Assembly (NCBI GenBank): GCA_016617785.1
Contig: JADILM010000008.1
Span: 1 to 64,000 of the forward strand
Direction of reading: 5' to 3'
From: Sporobolomyces roseus
Lineage: Eukaryota; Basidiomycota; Microbotryomycetes; Sporidiobolales; Sporidiobolaceae
DNA: 64,000 nucleotides
The notes beneath the pieces were generated by a model, which saw only the letters and a program-made list of their open reading frames with translations, did no database searches and had not been told where the DNA came from. The translations under genes were made by a program, and so were the position numbers. Shown here piece after piece: positions 44,104 to 56,400 of this stretch; within the stretch, counting starts at the first letter, position 1, and each line of letters starts with the position of its first letter.

Positions 44104-46828
44104 CTAGTGACCTTCACGTCTTCTCGGTGCACTCCTCAAGACTGTGCGTGTATCGCATCATCAATCAGTACATGGTCAGAGACAGATAAAGATCAAGCGA
44201 TCACTCACTATCATCAACCCTGAGAATCATTTCCGCCGCCTCACTCGCACTCAAAACGACTTGTCTCTTCAACTTGTAACTCTCAGTCACTCCACACTCT
44301 CTCATTGAACCAATGATACCCTTCTCCATATCTGTACATGATCACACCTTCCTCCACATCAGCTGATTCAGAAGTGAGAGAGAAGAGGATAGAATGCGTA
44401 CCTAATCCAGAATCTTTTCGACCTTCGTAGTGAGCCGCTCGGAGTTTCGCAACCAAGTCAGAAGAATCGTATCCTGCGTTATCGGCAAGAATCGTAGGGA
44501 TCTGCGAACGAATCCCAAAACCCACGTTAAGTTTCACATTCTCCTCATGTGAAATTGAGAAAGGGTGCTCACCTGTCTCAAAGCCTTAGCGAACGCCTCA
44601 ACAGCCAATGCTTTCTTTCCCTCCGTCCTCTTCGCCTCCTCGTCCACCGCTACAGCCATCGCCATTTCCGCACAACCACCTCCCAAAACAACCCTAGTCT
44701 CTTTGACTGTTTGACTCAAGACCGACAAAGCGTCATGTAAGGATCGATCGGCTTCTTCAATCATTTGACCAGTAGCTCCTCTAAGTACAACGGTACAAGC
44801 TTCTCCAGCTGCCACTCCCGAGAATTTGATCAACTGTAAAAATCAATTCCTCTTGATCTATCAGCTCAACATTAGTCAAAAGAAGGAGAGGAAGTATTGA
44901 CCTTGTCTTCACCAATCATGATCTCTTCAATCTTCTCACACATTCCCAATTTGACCGCTTTAGGATCCTCAAAAGTACTAGCAATTTCTCCCCCAGTAAC
45001 CAATGCCAACCTTTCAACTCCCTCGAAGTCAGCATGTTCAATACTCATGATTCCAGCTTCGGCAAAGAGGGATTCAGGGTAATTGTAAATCAATTGTCGG
45101 TTGACGAAACAGGTGACTCCAGAAGCTTTGATTTTAGCTACTTTGGCTTTCATCTTCTCCTGATCAACTCCGAGCGAATGAGTCAGTAGTGAAGGAGGGA
45201 AGGGAGAGAGAGGGGAGACGTACTCGTTCAGCTCGTTCAAGTTCTGCTAGTTTACCAGTACTATCAACTTTAACCCTCGCACCAAAAATCTTGATCTTAT
45301 CCGTATCCATCGCTGTTCACCCACTCTTTCTCTCATCAGTACCAATCTTCCTTTTTAAACACTCCAGTCAAGAGAGAGAATCGGGATCGACACGTACGAG
45401 TATTGGCAATGAGGATTTTAGCCCCTTTTTCGAAAACTTTCGGACAATTCGTTCCAATCTTCTTGTCCAAGATGAACCCTTCATCCAAATAAGAATCAGT
45501 TAATTTCCCTCCTTGTTTCTTGATGATTTGAATATGATCTAAATCAGTTGAACCCTAAAATCTCTCTCTCTCTACTTGATCAGCTCTCACTCGAAGTGAG
45601 TGTGAGAGGAGGCAAAGAGAGGAAACGTACCTTGAGACGTAAGACGGCTGAAACTGCGAGTTCGGCGAAATAATCTTTGTCTGCTGCTAGTACTTTCGAG
45701 GATAATGTAGTTCGTGCAATCGCTAATAAATCCTCCCTGAATTTCGTAGCGTCTTTCCTGTGATTCGGTCACCATATTTCACTCAGCTTCCTCAATTAGA
45801 CGAGTAGAGATAGGTGAGCGAAACGCACCCGTTATCTTCGGCAGCAACTTCGAGTGCTCCCAAAGCAGCTTTCGAAGCAATTCGGAATCCCTCAATCACG
45901 CTGTACGACAACACGCTCTCACGATCAGTTCCAAATAGACCTTATCGAAGTGTGAGAAGAGGTTTTTGAAACGTACGTTTGAGGATGAACCCTTTGAATC
46001 GTGACCAATTTCTCTGCTTCCCTCAAAATCTCACTCGCCAAAACCGTCACACTAGTCGTACCTAACCCATCACAAAACACTCACTCCCCTCATCAGCCTT
46101 TCTTCCCCTCGTCTCATCAAGTCAATCGAAAGAGTAAGAAGATAGAAGACATACCATCTCCAACCTCATCATCCTGAACTTTACTTATATTAACCAAAAT
46201 TTTAGCTGCCGGATTATCCAAAGCAATACTCTTCAAAATAGTCGCTCCATCGTTCGTTACCGTTATTTCACCTGTACTGGTCGAGTGCAAGATCTTGTTC
46301 ATTCCTTTTGGACCCAAAGTCGATTTGACTAGATCACCGAGTGCGAGAGCTCCTACGAAGGATGAGAGACGTGCCTGTACATTCAGAGGAGTGGAGAGAG
46401 TCAGTGAGTGTGAGGGAGATGGGGAGGGAGTTGAAGGGGGAGGAAAGGAGGAAAAGGAGGAAAGAAAGGGGATTGCACATTCCCTCCCGAATGCAGTGTT
46501 TACTCAATCCACCTCGACTAATCATATACTTTGATCCAGCTCCTCGGCATCACCTTACTCAACCGATTTGAGAGGACGGGTTGATGAGAATTATTGAGAG
46601 TCGAGTTCAATCATCGCCAGAAGTTGAGGGTAGCGTGTAGGAGGCAGGTCTAGAGTGAGAGAGAGTATATACTTACATTCTCTGCTCGTTCTTGAGTGGC
46701 CTGTACAAGTTGAAGAAAGGTGTGAAATATGAATCAGCGATGAGAATCCTCAATACTAGCGAGGACTAGATCCACAGAGAGTGAGAGGGGGGGTAGCTTA
46801 CCTCGTGACCAAAGATGTTTACAGACAT
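44104..46828 (-). CDS. CCT2: Chaperonin CCT beta subunit (TCP-1 beta)
   Basis: One of eight subunits of the cytosolic chaperonin that folds actin and tubulin. The gene has about ten short introns, from ATG at 46828 (MSVNIFGHE) to TAG at 44104-44106. Key parts in order: [55 protein letters not shown] (the nucleotide-binding GDGTT motif, restored over an intron); [89 protein letters not shown]. The last exon gives [29 protein letters not shown] and the RAAPRRR-like end point to beta rather than another subunit. It shares a 135-bp divergent promoter with the ubiquitin hydrolase gene. Confidence 0.93.
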
Positions 46829-46963
46829 GATTAGTTCTTGAAAAAGTGAAGAGTAGAGAAACAAGTTCGTTGTCGTCGTTTCTTCAACTTTCTCGCTCCC
46901 ACCTCTCACTGCTCTGCTTCGCTTGCTTCAGATCAAATCGATATATACCAGATTCAGATAAAC
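46829..46963. promoter_or_regulatory. Compact divergent promoter, CCT2 / ubiquitin hydrolase
   Basis: Only 135 bp lie between the start codons of two genes for protein folding and turnover, so they probably share control. A TATA-like GATATATACC is at about 46939. No open frame lies here. Confidence 0.5.
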
Positions 46964-48087
46964 ATGGCAGAACAACGTTGGCTACCACTCGAATCGTACG
47001 TTCCCCCCCTTTCCTTCCTCCTTTCCCCTCACCCTTAGTGAACCTCTACCCTCTCCAGTAACCCGACATCCTTCAACGCCTGGTCCACTTCCCTCGGACT
47101 CGACACCTCTCCCCCTTCCGGTGTATCTTTCGCAGATGTATTCGGACTCGACCAAGAATGTTTGGAGTGGGTTCAGAGACCGGTTAAAGCAGTTTTGATG
47201 TTGTTCCCGATTACAGAGGGTTATGAGAAGATGAGGAAGGAACAGGATGCGAAAGTAGAGGAGGATGGGGTTGAGGGGGTCGAGGACGTATTGTTTTTCA
47301 AACAAACTAGTAACGCTCACTTTCTCTCTTTCTATCAGCACTTGAGAGAGAGCTGATAGCAGGTGGACGTCGATGTACAGTTGGGAATGCTTGCGGGACT
47401 TTCGCTCTGTTACATACGTTAGCAAACACCGATGTACCACTCAGTACTTTCTCTCCTTCTCTCCCGCTCCTTTCTTTTTCCCAACTCACTCAAAACTCTC
47501 CCTGTAATCGCAGATGAAGGATTCTTAACAGAACTCTTCGAACGAGCACGAGACAAGGTCCGTCTTCTTCTTCCTCCTTCTCCCTCCTTCTCCCTCATTC
47601 AGGAACACTCACTCTCATTTCTCCCCTCCAGTCACCTCTCGAACGAGCTCAACTCCTTTCGACCTCCTCATCCCTCGCAGAAGTACATGAATCGACTGCT
47701 CAAACTGGTCAAACTGCTGTTCGTTTTCCCCCCCTCTTTCTCCCATCTCCCATCTCCCTACTCCCTATCCGAGACTGACTAAGGGATCATGGGAGTTAGA
47801 CACCGGATTTAGCAGATGAAGTAGATTTACATTTCGTTACTTTTATCAACCACAAAGGGAACTTGATCGAATTGGATGGGAGACGGAATTCTCCCATCAA
47901 TCATGGTGAGATCAAAGTTGATCTATTGGAGGTACGTTTCTCACATGGACTTGAATGAGGGAGCGTGAGCTGATGATGAAAAGGGAATGAGTAGGATACG
48001 GTCGAAGTCGTCAAGAGGATTATAGAGTTGACGGGGAGTATACAGTTCAATTTGGTTACTCTCGGTCCCGCTCAAGCGGACGACTAA
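46964..48087 (+). CDS. YUH1: Ubiquitin C-terminal hydrolase, UCH family (UCHL3/Yuh1-like)
   Basis: This thiol protease removes small adducts from the C-terminus of ubiquitin or its relatives. The ATG at 46964 opens MAEQRWLPLES, and the typical NPTSFNAWSTSLGL and FADVFGLDQECLEWV follow. The catalytic centre QTIGNACGTFALLH (active-site Cys in NACGT, oxyanion Gln in QT) is restored by an intron join (CTA|GTAACG ... ACAG|TTGGG). The next join gives NEGFLTELFERARD. The catalytic histidine is in VDLHFVTFI, and the aspartate in LIELDGRRNSPINHG. The last exon gives IQFNLVTLGPAQADD and TAA at 48085-48087. The introns include one where only the chosen donor (47449 area, CTCA|GTACTT) keeps frame. All catalytic residues are present. 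Confidence 0.9.
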
Positions 48088-48748
48088 GGACACACCCTTC
48101 TCTCGACCTATCGCACCTTGATCAACTCAAATTTCCTCTTCATTCCCTTCCTCTTCGACGCTCCTCAGCCTCTCTCCTCATCCTCTAGTCGTTCACCTCC
48201 GCAATTCGCAACCTTTTCCTCCAAATCTTCGTTCACTCATCTTTCTCCTTCCCTACACTGTACAAATCGCTCTTTTCCCTCTCCCCTGACCTTATAACTG
48301 CAATCGTTCAATATCATTCCAACTCTGACCCCTCTCTTCCCTCGAAAAACGATCCCCGGAAAAGTCTTCGTAACCCACTCTTTTCGATTTCTCGTTCAAA
48401 ACCAGCTTCGCTTTTTTCCTTTCCTCAACTCGTACTCAACCTCTCTCTCGTCGAGTATCTCACTCGTCCTACCTGAGGGCTAATCTAGCCCGTCTCTTTC
48501 GCTCCAAAGCTCGACCCCGATCACTCACTTTCGCCATCTCCTTCCGACCTACACCTCAATCTTTGAGCTAGCTTCGACTTCACTCTCTTAATCGGGCTTC
48601 TCTTCCCTCGCTCGTTCGTTGAAAGCCCAAAAGGTCCGCGGCGTCGAACGGAAACTCCGAATGAAATCCTCATCTTTCGAATCGCCTTTCTTTCTCTCTC
48701 TCTCTGTCCTCCATCTCCCTCACATTGTCAACGATTTCACCGTTCGAC
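48088..48748. other. Intergenic, promoter of the BTB gene
   Basis: The sequence is pyrimidine-rich throughout, ending in TCTTTCTCTCTCTCTCTGTCC before the BTB gene leader. No gene is seen. Confidence 0.4.
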
Positions 48749-49736
48749 ATGCCCGAGTCCGACAACGTCACTCTCGTCACCGCAGACGAACCTCCTCAAC
48801 GCTACATCGTCTCTCGCTCAAGATTGACGGTTCTCTCAGGCGTCTTCCGTGATCTTCTATCGACTCCAACTACGGCAGAAGATAAAGAGAAAGCAGAGAT
48901 ACCTCTTACAGAGAAAGCATCGAAGCTAATTGGATTTTTAGCTATTATCGGTGAGGAAGAGGAGAAACTCGAGGGAATGGAATTACGTGATTGGATCTCG
49001 CTCGCTATAGTTGCAGACAAGTACGACTGCAAGACAGGGACTAGGGAGGCGAACGCACATGCGTGGTGAGCTCTGCGCTCTTTCTTCGGCGAGCTAGCTA
49101 GCTAACCGTTATTTTTCGGAAATTTTACAAGGCGACTCATTGCTAACCGCGACAAGAAGTCCGCGTTCTTCCTTGCAACAAGACTTGACAACTACGTCAT
49201 TGTACAACACTTAGCCTGCGAAGCGATCAAGGCGGGTTGGTATGACCATAACTTCTGCCCGGACGTTTGGAGAGACCGTTTGGTTAGTCGCTCTCTACCT
49301 CAGTTGAATGATAGCACGATTGTGTTTGTATAGATAGTGCTAATAAGTCATGCCGCGAGATACAGGTAGCCTCGATCAAACGTCATGACGAGCAAGTGCG
49401 AGATGCTTTGCTCGCTGTATACGTGCACAGAACAGAGTGCGAAGCCAAGTGCACTCACAAGACCGTCACCGTAGCTTGGAATGCCGCCGCATTCAACATC
49501 ATTCGACGAGCTGAAGTCATCGATTCGATCGAAAAGCTTGTCCGGAAGCAACTCGAAATGTCGGAATTCGGCATATCGCACTGCAAGAGCCATACTGAAT
49601 CGCTGTGCAACCTTGCAAGGAAAGTAGATCAAAGTCTCCCCAGGGCCATCGAGATTCTCAACTCGTGAGTGTGTCGTGAGATACCTCTCCGAGCTCAGCT
49701 TTCGATTGACGTTCCTCTTTCTTCCGCAGAGCGTGA
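48749..49736 (+). CDS. BTB/POZ-domain protein
   Basis: Exons: 48749-49065, 49132-49282, 49366-49664 and 49730-49736; the joins keep frame and give 257 residues. The first ~100 residues fit a BTB fold: SDNVTLVTADEPP, YIVSRSRLTVLSGVFRDLL, then an acidic loop and WISLAIVADKYDCK, the usual end of the domain in fungal BTB proteins. The second half (AWRLIANRDKKSAFFLATRL, KAGWYDHNFCPDVW, VYVHRTECEAKCTHKT) is helical with several cysteines and histidines but no zinc motif I can name. The last exon adds only one and a half codons plus the stop. Such small BTB proteins are common and variable in basidiomycetes. The partner is unknown; no MATH, kelch or BACK signature is clear. Confidence 0.7.
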
Positions 49737-50125
49737 CTCTGCCTCTTTTCGTATTGCATAGTTGATGAGTAGATACAGAGGCGGAGATCGAGGACACAAG
49801 GGATCTAGGAAAGTCTGCGAGGTGTCAAGCAAGTCGAGAATAAACCAAATCGATTCTGAATTTTCATTCCTCTCATATCGCTTTGGTAACTTCTTCTTTG
49901 CATTCAACGCCCTATCTCTTCAATCTCCTCTTCGTTGCTCGAGAGATTCAAAGGGCGACTAGGGAGAAGTTGTTGCGAAGAATTCCTCAAAATTCGATTC
50001 CCTTCTCTTTTCTCTCGAGCTCCCAAGCTCGAGCGCTGCAGTCGACGACAGAAAGAAGCTACAAATTGCATGGAAAGCGATAGAGAAACAGAAAAGGAAA
50101 AAGCTATCTCGCCACTAACCACTCG
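49737..50125. other. Convergent 3' regions
   Basis: The stretch between the ends of the BTB gene and the orphan gene. The open frames are overlapping and unsupported. Confidence 0.4.
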
Positions 50126-51484
50126 CTAAACGTATCTTGCGTAATCCTGCTGATAGATCCGACGCTGACGATGGCTGAGCTCGTGTTGACGAGGGAATCC
50201 AGGATCTTTGAAGAGATGACGATGTGCGAAGGGTCCTGGCGAGGTCGACGGGTCGAGCGGATTTTGCTGCATGGGAGGAAATTGCTGCCCCATCGGGGGC
50301 GGTAGCAACAGGTGAGCTGTACGAGCCTCGAATGACTGCGCGAGAGTTTGGTTGCGATCAGCTTTGAGTTTGACCGAAGAGACAAAACGAAATCGCACCG
50401 AATGAGCATCGCGAGCGTGCGAAGCTGAACTCGACAGCTGCTCTCGGAACTTAGTCTCCTCCGTCGAAGAGATCCATCGGAAGTTCGGCGAGGTAAATAG
50501 TGGACAGTACTGTGATGAATTGTGTCAGCAGTATTTGTGCTTCGGCACAGGGGAACGAACAACTCACGACGTGAAGACCTTGTTGCCAAGGTTCCCAGAA
50601 CCCAGATGGTCCTTGAACAATAGCTGGACAAACAATAGCTCGATAGTACGGAGTGCTGGAGTTTCCTACGAACGATTCGTAGCAAAAATACGAAATTGTC
50701 ATTGAGTTTGGATCGCCCCGTCTGACACGGTCGTCGTCCTTGACGAGTTGCTGGTTCCCATCCAATACGAGTTGCGTCCACTTGATCTCGACTACAGACT
50801 CGATATTGAACGGAGGTTCGGTTCTTTTCACTGTTTGACGAAGAAAATCAGCGGATCCGCCGAGACTGTTCAGTCTGACGAGAGCAGCACTTACCCACAT
50901 ACGTGACGGACGAATGTTCCTCCAGGAAGCGTCGCATGAACTTGCTAGGACCAGGCAGATCTGTCGGGGATGTGGCTGGAGATGAGCAGAGCGCGCGAGG
51001 CATCGCAGCGACCTGGGGCTTGCTCCTGCTAGTCCATTCCACCGGGCCGCTCGATCCCGATGGATAGAGAAGCTCTACTGGACCGCCTCTGGCTCTCGCA
51101 GCTGGTTGAATAACATGCTTGGGCCAACAGTCGAAAGGAAGTCCCGTGGCGAGAAAAACGTCGCAAAGTTGACCATTTTCTAATCGGGAATCACTCAGTG
51201 GGGCGTGAGTCGTGGACGAAGATCATAAGTTTATGCGATTCAGACTTACGTTCTCGCAGCTGACCTTGCAGAACGGGATTAGGACAACGGAATGTGCCTT
51301 CATGAGCGTACTTCTCGACTAACTCCTTTCCTGCCTTGGAATCGGTCTTGCTCAACATTTCGTGGAGTAGGACCGTATAGTAGTAAGCAAGCTCGTCCTA
51401 ATCGACAATTGTGGTTGGGTCAGCCACTCTAGCTCGACGAAGCAGAGGAAAAGAGAATGGCAGACAACGCACAGAGGGTTCCAT
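50126..51484 (-). CDS. Unrecognised protein, orphan gene
   Basis: I do not recognise a domain. The ATG at 51484 gives MEPS, then a GTGCGT donor joins to DELAYYYTVLLHEML. Exons continue with AHEGTFRCPNPVLQGQLR, GQLCDVFLATGLPFDCW, VEWTSRSKPQVAAMPRAL, FMRRFLEEHSSVTYVG, VVEIKWTQLVLDGNQQLV, and PSGFWEPWQQGLHV, where an intron (about 50513-50566) is needed. After the join come YCPLFTSPNFRWISS and a proline/glutamine-rich end (LLLPPPMGQQFPPMQQ, RRIYQQDYARYV). The middle looks folded and beta-rich; the end looks disordered. No signal peptide or membrane helix is seen. It lies between a BTB gene and VPS60 with no functional hint. Could be lineage-specific. Confidence 0.6.
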
Positions 51485-51729
51485 GTTGAGAGATGCTTGT
51501 TGTCCGAGTCTGATCCTGAGTAGTTACGTTGCGGTCGAAAATGTGCGTGGAAGAGAAGAAGAGAGGAAAGAAGCAGCAAAGCAAAGCACAATCTCAGAAA
51601 TCCCTAAACCCGAACCGCGGATTGTCCGCTTTCGCTTGAGCCTCGCGCTTCCCCGCTAGCAATCAAAGCTCACAAGCAAAGATACCGGCAAGCGAATGGA
51701 CCAAGTCTTCACTATTGCGATTCTCGATT

Positions 51730-52676
51730 CTAGACTACACCTTCTCCCAATCGTTCTTTCGGAGCCTGAAGAAACGAGAACGAGGATGAGCAAACCAAAA
51801 GCATAGAATGGAGAAGCGTAGGAGTACTGACTTGTTCTGATACCGGAGGTTCATCCACGAAATCTGGTAATTCAGTCGAAGCGTCTTCTCGTAAATACGA
51901 AGGAATCCCTTGCTCCTCTTCAGCGAAGTCGTCTCCGAGAGCATCAAGTTCTAGCATTGATCAAGGAGAGCAAGGAAGTGTCAGCTCGAAGAAGCGCGAT
52001 ATGAGGATGAGGGAAAGACGAAGAGAGTTTACCAGCTTCGAGATCCGCTTCGTCCACTTCATCAGGTACTCCATACGTTCTCGACATCGACTCTTGTACC
52101 TCATTCGCTTGCTCGATCAAGTCTTCCATATCGTAATGCATTTGCTGTGAGAAAAGGACGATGGGCGGAATCAGCACAGTTTTGGCAGTTTTTTGATGAG
52201 ATTCAGTTCTCTCTTGAACTCACTTCAATCTTGTCGACATCGAGCTTTCCATACTGTTTCTTCAGCTCCTTGTTTGCAGTCTTCATAGCATCGACCGTAG
52301 CCATCGTGTTTCGCAAGTTCTCCGTCGTAATCGATGCTTGTTCCATATTGAAAGTTTGTTGCTGCAATTGACCAATCTGTCCTTCGTAGAGCTTCTTCTG
52401 CTTCAGCACGCGTAATGCTCGTTGTTGAACAGCAGACTATCGAAGAGTGCGGGTGATCAGTTCGAAAATGACAGGGAACTCGGGAAAGATTGCGTAGAAC
52501 CGCACCTTTCCAGGTCCATCCCTCATCTTGCGCATCTGATCTCGATACTTGGTCAACTCTGCATCTAGTTTGCGGATCTTGACTTCGATTGAATCGATCC
52601 GAGTGTCGGTCGAAGCGATCGCATCGTTGAGTGAAGGTTTCGGTTTCGAGCCAGACGAACCGAAGAGGCGGTTCAT
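51730..52676 (-). CDS. VPS60: ESCRT-III-associated protein VPS60 (CHMP5)
   Basis: Vps60 is a late ESCRT-III-like protein that works with Vta1 to control the ATPase Vps4 in multivesicular body formation. The ATG at 52676 starts [16 protein letters not shown]. The Snf7 fold follows over several exons: [79 protein letters not shown], then the acidic half [34 protein letters not shown] and [18 protein letters not shown] at the start, KMR-GP and the YG-P motif identify Vps60 rather than Snf7 or Vps2. The last exon is short ([11 protein letters not shown]). It is complete. Confidence 0.92.
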
Positions 52677-53443
52677 GGTAGGGTTATAGGAGGTGAGTGC
52701 TGTCATAAGGAGCAAAAAAGATCGTCAGCGAGGTGAACGAGGAGGAGCGAAGAGTGCTCGGAATGTTTCGAAATGTTGGGAGGCTCTTGTACCACTCCTT
52801 CGCAAGCTAGAGCCTGTCCAAGGCGGGTTGACTTATACAGATGTCCTGTAGGCCCATCTGAGTGACTATGCTCCTTCCTGCTCCTCTTTCGATTCTCCCC
52901 ACTTCCCACTGTTGTCCCTCATCTTCAACAACCTTTGAGCCTGCTGTAATCAGCGAAAGCTTACACTGTGGTATTTGACTAGAGTTCTGTAGTTATCTGA
53001 GCAAGATCAGAGGCGATGCGAGGTCGAGAGATCAAGAGTTGATTGAGTCCTGATCGATGACGAGTAAAGGCTAGAGGAAGCGGGAGTTCTTGATGGCGCT
53101 AGCTGTGTTTCTAAGGTGAGTGGTGACTGATCCGAGGGGCTTCGAGAGTGGTTCGTGAGATTCAAGTGAGTTGAATGAAATCAAGGAGACAATTTCGCAA
53201 CAAATCGACTTTCGCTATCCCAAACTTTCTCTACTCGGGCTAGTGATCTAAGGGCGCTGAACGATCTACTTCGACGAAGGGGATCTCGACGGACAATCCG
53301 GAAAGTTCTTTCCGAAGCAGGAACGAAGAAAGTGCAATTTCTCCAAACAACAAAGTGACTATGCGTGCAAGATTACAAGAGGGTAGGAGGTAGTAATAGA
53401 AAGAAGAAGAAAAACAGTTGCGATATATCCTAGAAGAGTAAAA
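52677..53443. other. VPS60 promoter and NYN gene 3' region
   Basis: There are 767 bp with no supported gene. An open frame on the minus strand (52703-52909) has no domain. The part near 53380-53440 (GAAAGAAGAAGAAAAAC, ATAAAATT on the reverse) is likely 3' UTR. Confidence 0.4.
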
Positions 53444-56400
53444 TTATAGTACCAACTCCTCTGCGAAAGTTTCCAAATTGACGATCCTCAATTCTCCTCG
53501 AGGTTTTCCATCCTCCGTCAACCTTTTCGCCTTCTCTCCCATCCACAGGGAACTCAATCCGTGAGTCGAGAAACTGGCGATTTCGACATCCCATCCTCGA
53601 TCGAGCGCTCGTCGAACGCAGCCGAGGAAACCTCCTGGATTGTACTCGGAAGAATTGGCATCTCCAGTAGCGATGACGAGAGTAGGGCGAGCTCGAGGGG
53701 TAGTAGACGCTGATGAAGAAGCGAGGAGAGTGGGATCATCGGGAAGAGTCGAGGTTGATGAGGTTGGAGTCGGTTTCGTTTCCTCGGTATCGACCAACTT
53801 CTCGCCTTGTCGGGCAGAACTTGCCGCTGAGCCTCCTTCCGTGACAATACTAGTCTCGCCGGCTTCCGACATCTCGACATCTCCCTTGACCGATTCTCCG
53901 ATCACCTCATCTGTCGTCTTCGTCTCTTTCTCACTTTTCCCATCTTCGTTGCCGGTTTCTGTCGTCTTCGATGCTGCTTCGACGACTGGCGGCTCGAGTG
54001 CTGAAAGGGGAGGTGGAGAAGGAGTGTAATCAAGAACAGATTCGAGAATCTTGAGATGAACCAATTCGTCGACAGCCTGTTTCGACCGAGATCGTCAGTC
54101 TCATAGGAAAGCGCCATAGATAATGAAGGGTGCTCACTTGTTCCTTGTAGTGCTTGATCTCCTTTACTGGAACAGGAGGTGCATTGACGAGTTTTCCATC
54201 TTTATCCCTCTTCTTTCCAACTAAAGCTGGATTGATAGGCGGTGCCGGAGTTTGACCATGAGGAGTAGGTTCGACAGCGAGAGTGCGAGGAACACGCTGT
54301 AGGAGCGAAACCTCGTAACCCTGTGATCGAAAAACCCAGCGTTCGTCAGTTTCCGTTCGGTTGGGAAAGGGAGAGCGAAAAAGATCGACTCACCCAATTG
54401 ACAGCAGGTTCGAGACTCTGCCACATCGGCGAGCTCCCGACCAATACCCTTCTCTCGACCTTTCTCCCTCGTTCCAACAATCCAAACAAAACTTCATAAT
54501 CCATCCTAACTTTCTTTCCCGCCAACGTCAAAATCTTTACACTCCTTCCTTTCCCGTTCACTTCTCCCTTGTACATCTTCTGAATCACTTTCGCATCCTT
54601 CCTCGCCCTCACCCAATTCAAGAAAGAGTAGAAGACGTTCGAATTGTCGATAAAGATGTCGGTTCGAGGTCTGGGATCGGTCGTAGGTTCATTCGTGATC
54701 GGATCGAGGACAACTTGGGGAGCAGGGAAGACGGCTTTGCCCGCTTTGAGAGGCGGAGGAGAAGGCCAGAATCCCCAGGACGCTTTCTCGTCAGGTTGAT
54801 CCGGGAGAGATTTCGAAGGATTGGCCGAGTAAGTTGGAGGAGAGAACATGGTCGAGTGAGGGACTGCTTCGGGAGTAGGAAAGTCGATGGGGAAGAGAGT
54901 GTGGATCTTTGAGGGTAGGCGTTCGGACTTTTCTTCAGGAGAGAGAGGGAGAACTCCTTTCGCTTTGGCAGGTTTCGTTCGTTTCGCTGCTGAACTGACA
55001 ATGAGTCCAGCTGGTCGCTCGTAGACTGCTTTGACGACAGGTGTACCGGTAGAAGTTCCAGTCGAATTTGAGGCATTCAAGGTCGAGAGAGAAGAGGAAG
55101 TGAGAGCGTCTCCTCCAGGAATAGCTCGTCGAACGTAGACACCTTTCGTAGGAGGAGTAGGTGCGGGAGCGGGCGATCCTACAGGCGTCGGAGCGACACC
55201 GCTCGGAACAGCAGCGGAAGTCGAAGGAACGGGATTAGGAGTAGTCGAAGGAGGAACGCTGTGGATACGAGACAGGAGTGAGTCTCTGGTCATTCATACC
55301 GCTGTCAGAAGAGAAAGGAGACGCACGAGGAAGAGCTTGGAACTGGTACTGAGGGAGCGATCACGGGCGAATTCTGCTTGATCGGTGTTGGAACAGGAAC
55401 TCTTCGTTGATAGACCGCTTTCCCGTTTGGTAGAAGAGGAGTCGCCGTCTTCGCAAAGAGCATTGAAGCGGATCTCGAACCTTGTCTTCCGATCGCGGCT
55501 CTCGTGCTCGAGTAAACGATCTTCGAAGGCAGTTCTCCTTCTTCCAACTCTTCACCTTCCTCCAGTTCTTGCGTCTTCTCTTCTGTCGGGATCGAGGCGG
55601 GTTGTGCGAGAGAGGGAGTAGCAACAGAAGCAAGTTGAGGGACAGACATTGTTCGTGTTTCGGGCGAGGTCGTGGTAGAGTCAGAGTCCCGAAGCAAGCT
55701 AGTAGAATCAAGACTCGAGGTCTGCTGTTCCGTCTTCGTATCCGCCGTCTCTTCTATTGATGTTGATGTTTCAGCGTGTATCTTGAGAGGTTCGAGAAGA
55801 GGCGAAGTCGACTTGCTCTTCGTCGATGTCGGTTGAGCGTTCTCATTCGGTCCGTTCGTTCGAGCGTCTGTCGTCTCCACCTCCGTTGCGATTGGTTCGA
55901 TAGATTGTGCGCTTGAATCTGCCTCATCCTGAATCCTCTTCTCGACCTCTCCAATCCTTCGTTTCTTCCGTTCCCTACCCTCATCTTCCTCTCCATTTTC
56001 CGACATTGTCTCATCTCCCCTCCCTACCGTCTCATTGAAGACCGATCCCTCCCGTTCCTCTTCCCTCTCAATCTCATCCCCACTGCCCATCTCAAAATCA
56101 AACTCGCTCCCCTGATGATGCAACACATTCGATTCACCCTCAATCGTCCCATCCTCCTCATCGCCATGATCATCGAGAGGTAAAGGTTGAATAACATGTT
56201 CGAAAGTAGTCGTATCTTCTCCAGTCATATCGAGTTCTTCCCCTTCGTCGTCCGATTGGAGATCTGAGTAATCCGGAAGGTCTGGCTCGACTTCCTCCTC
56301 CTCTTCTTCTTGTTGAGTTGGCTTGCGAGATTGACGACCACCGACGAGTGCAGATGCTACGAAATCATCGTCTCCACTATCTTCGTCCTCCGATTCTTCT

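Noticed and set aside
54346..55293. Independent gene starting MTRDSLLSR for the NYN domain
   Set aside because: That ATG lies inside a 68-bp intron; splicing GTGCGT to ATCCACAG joins the upstream and downstream frames exactly.
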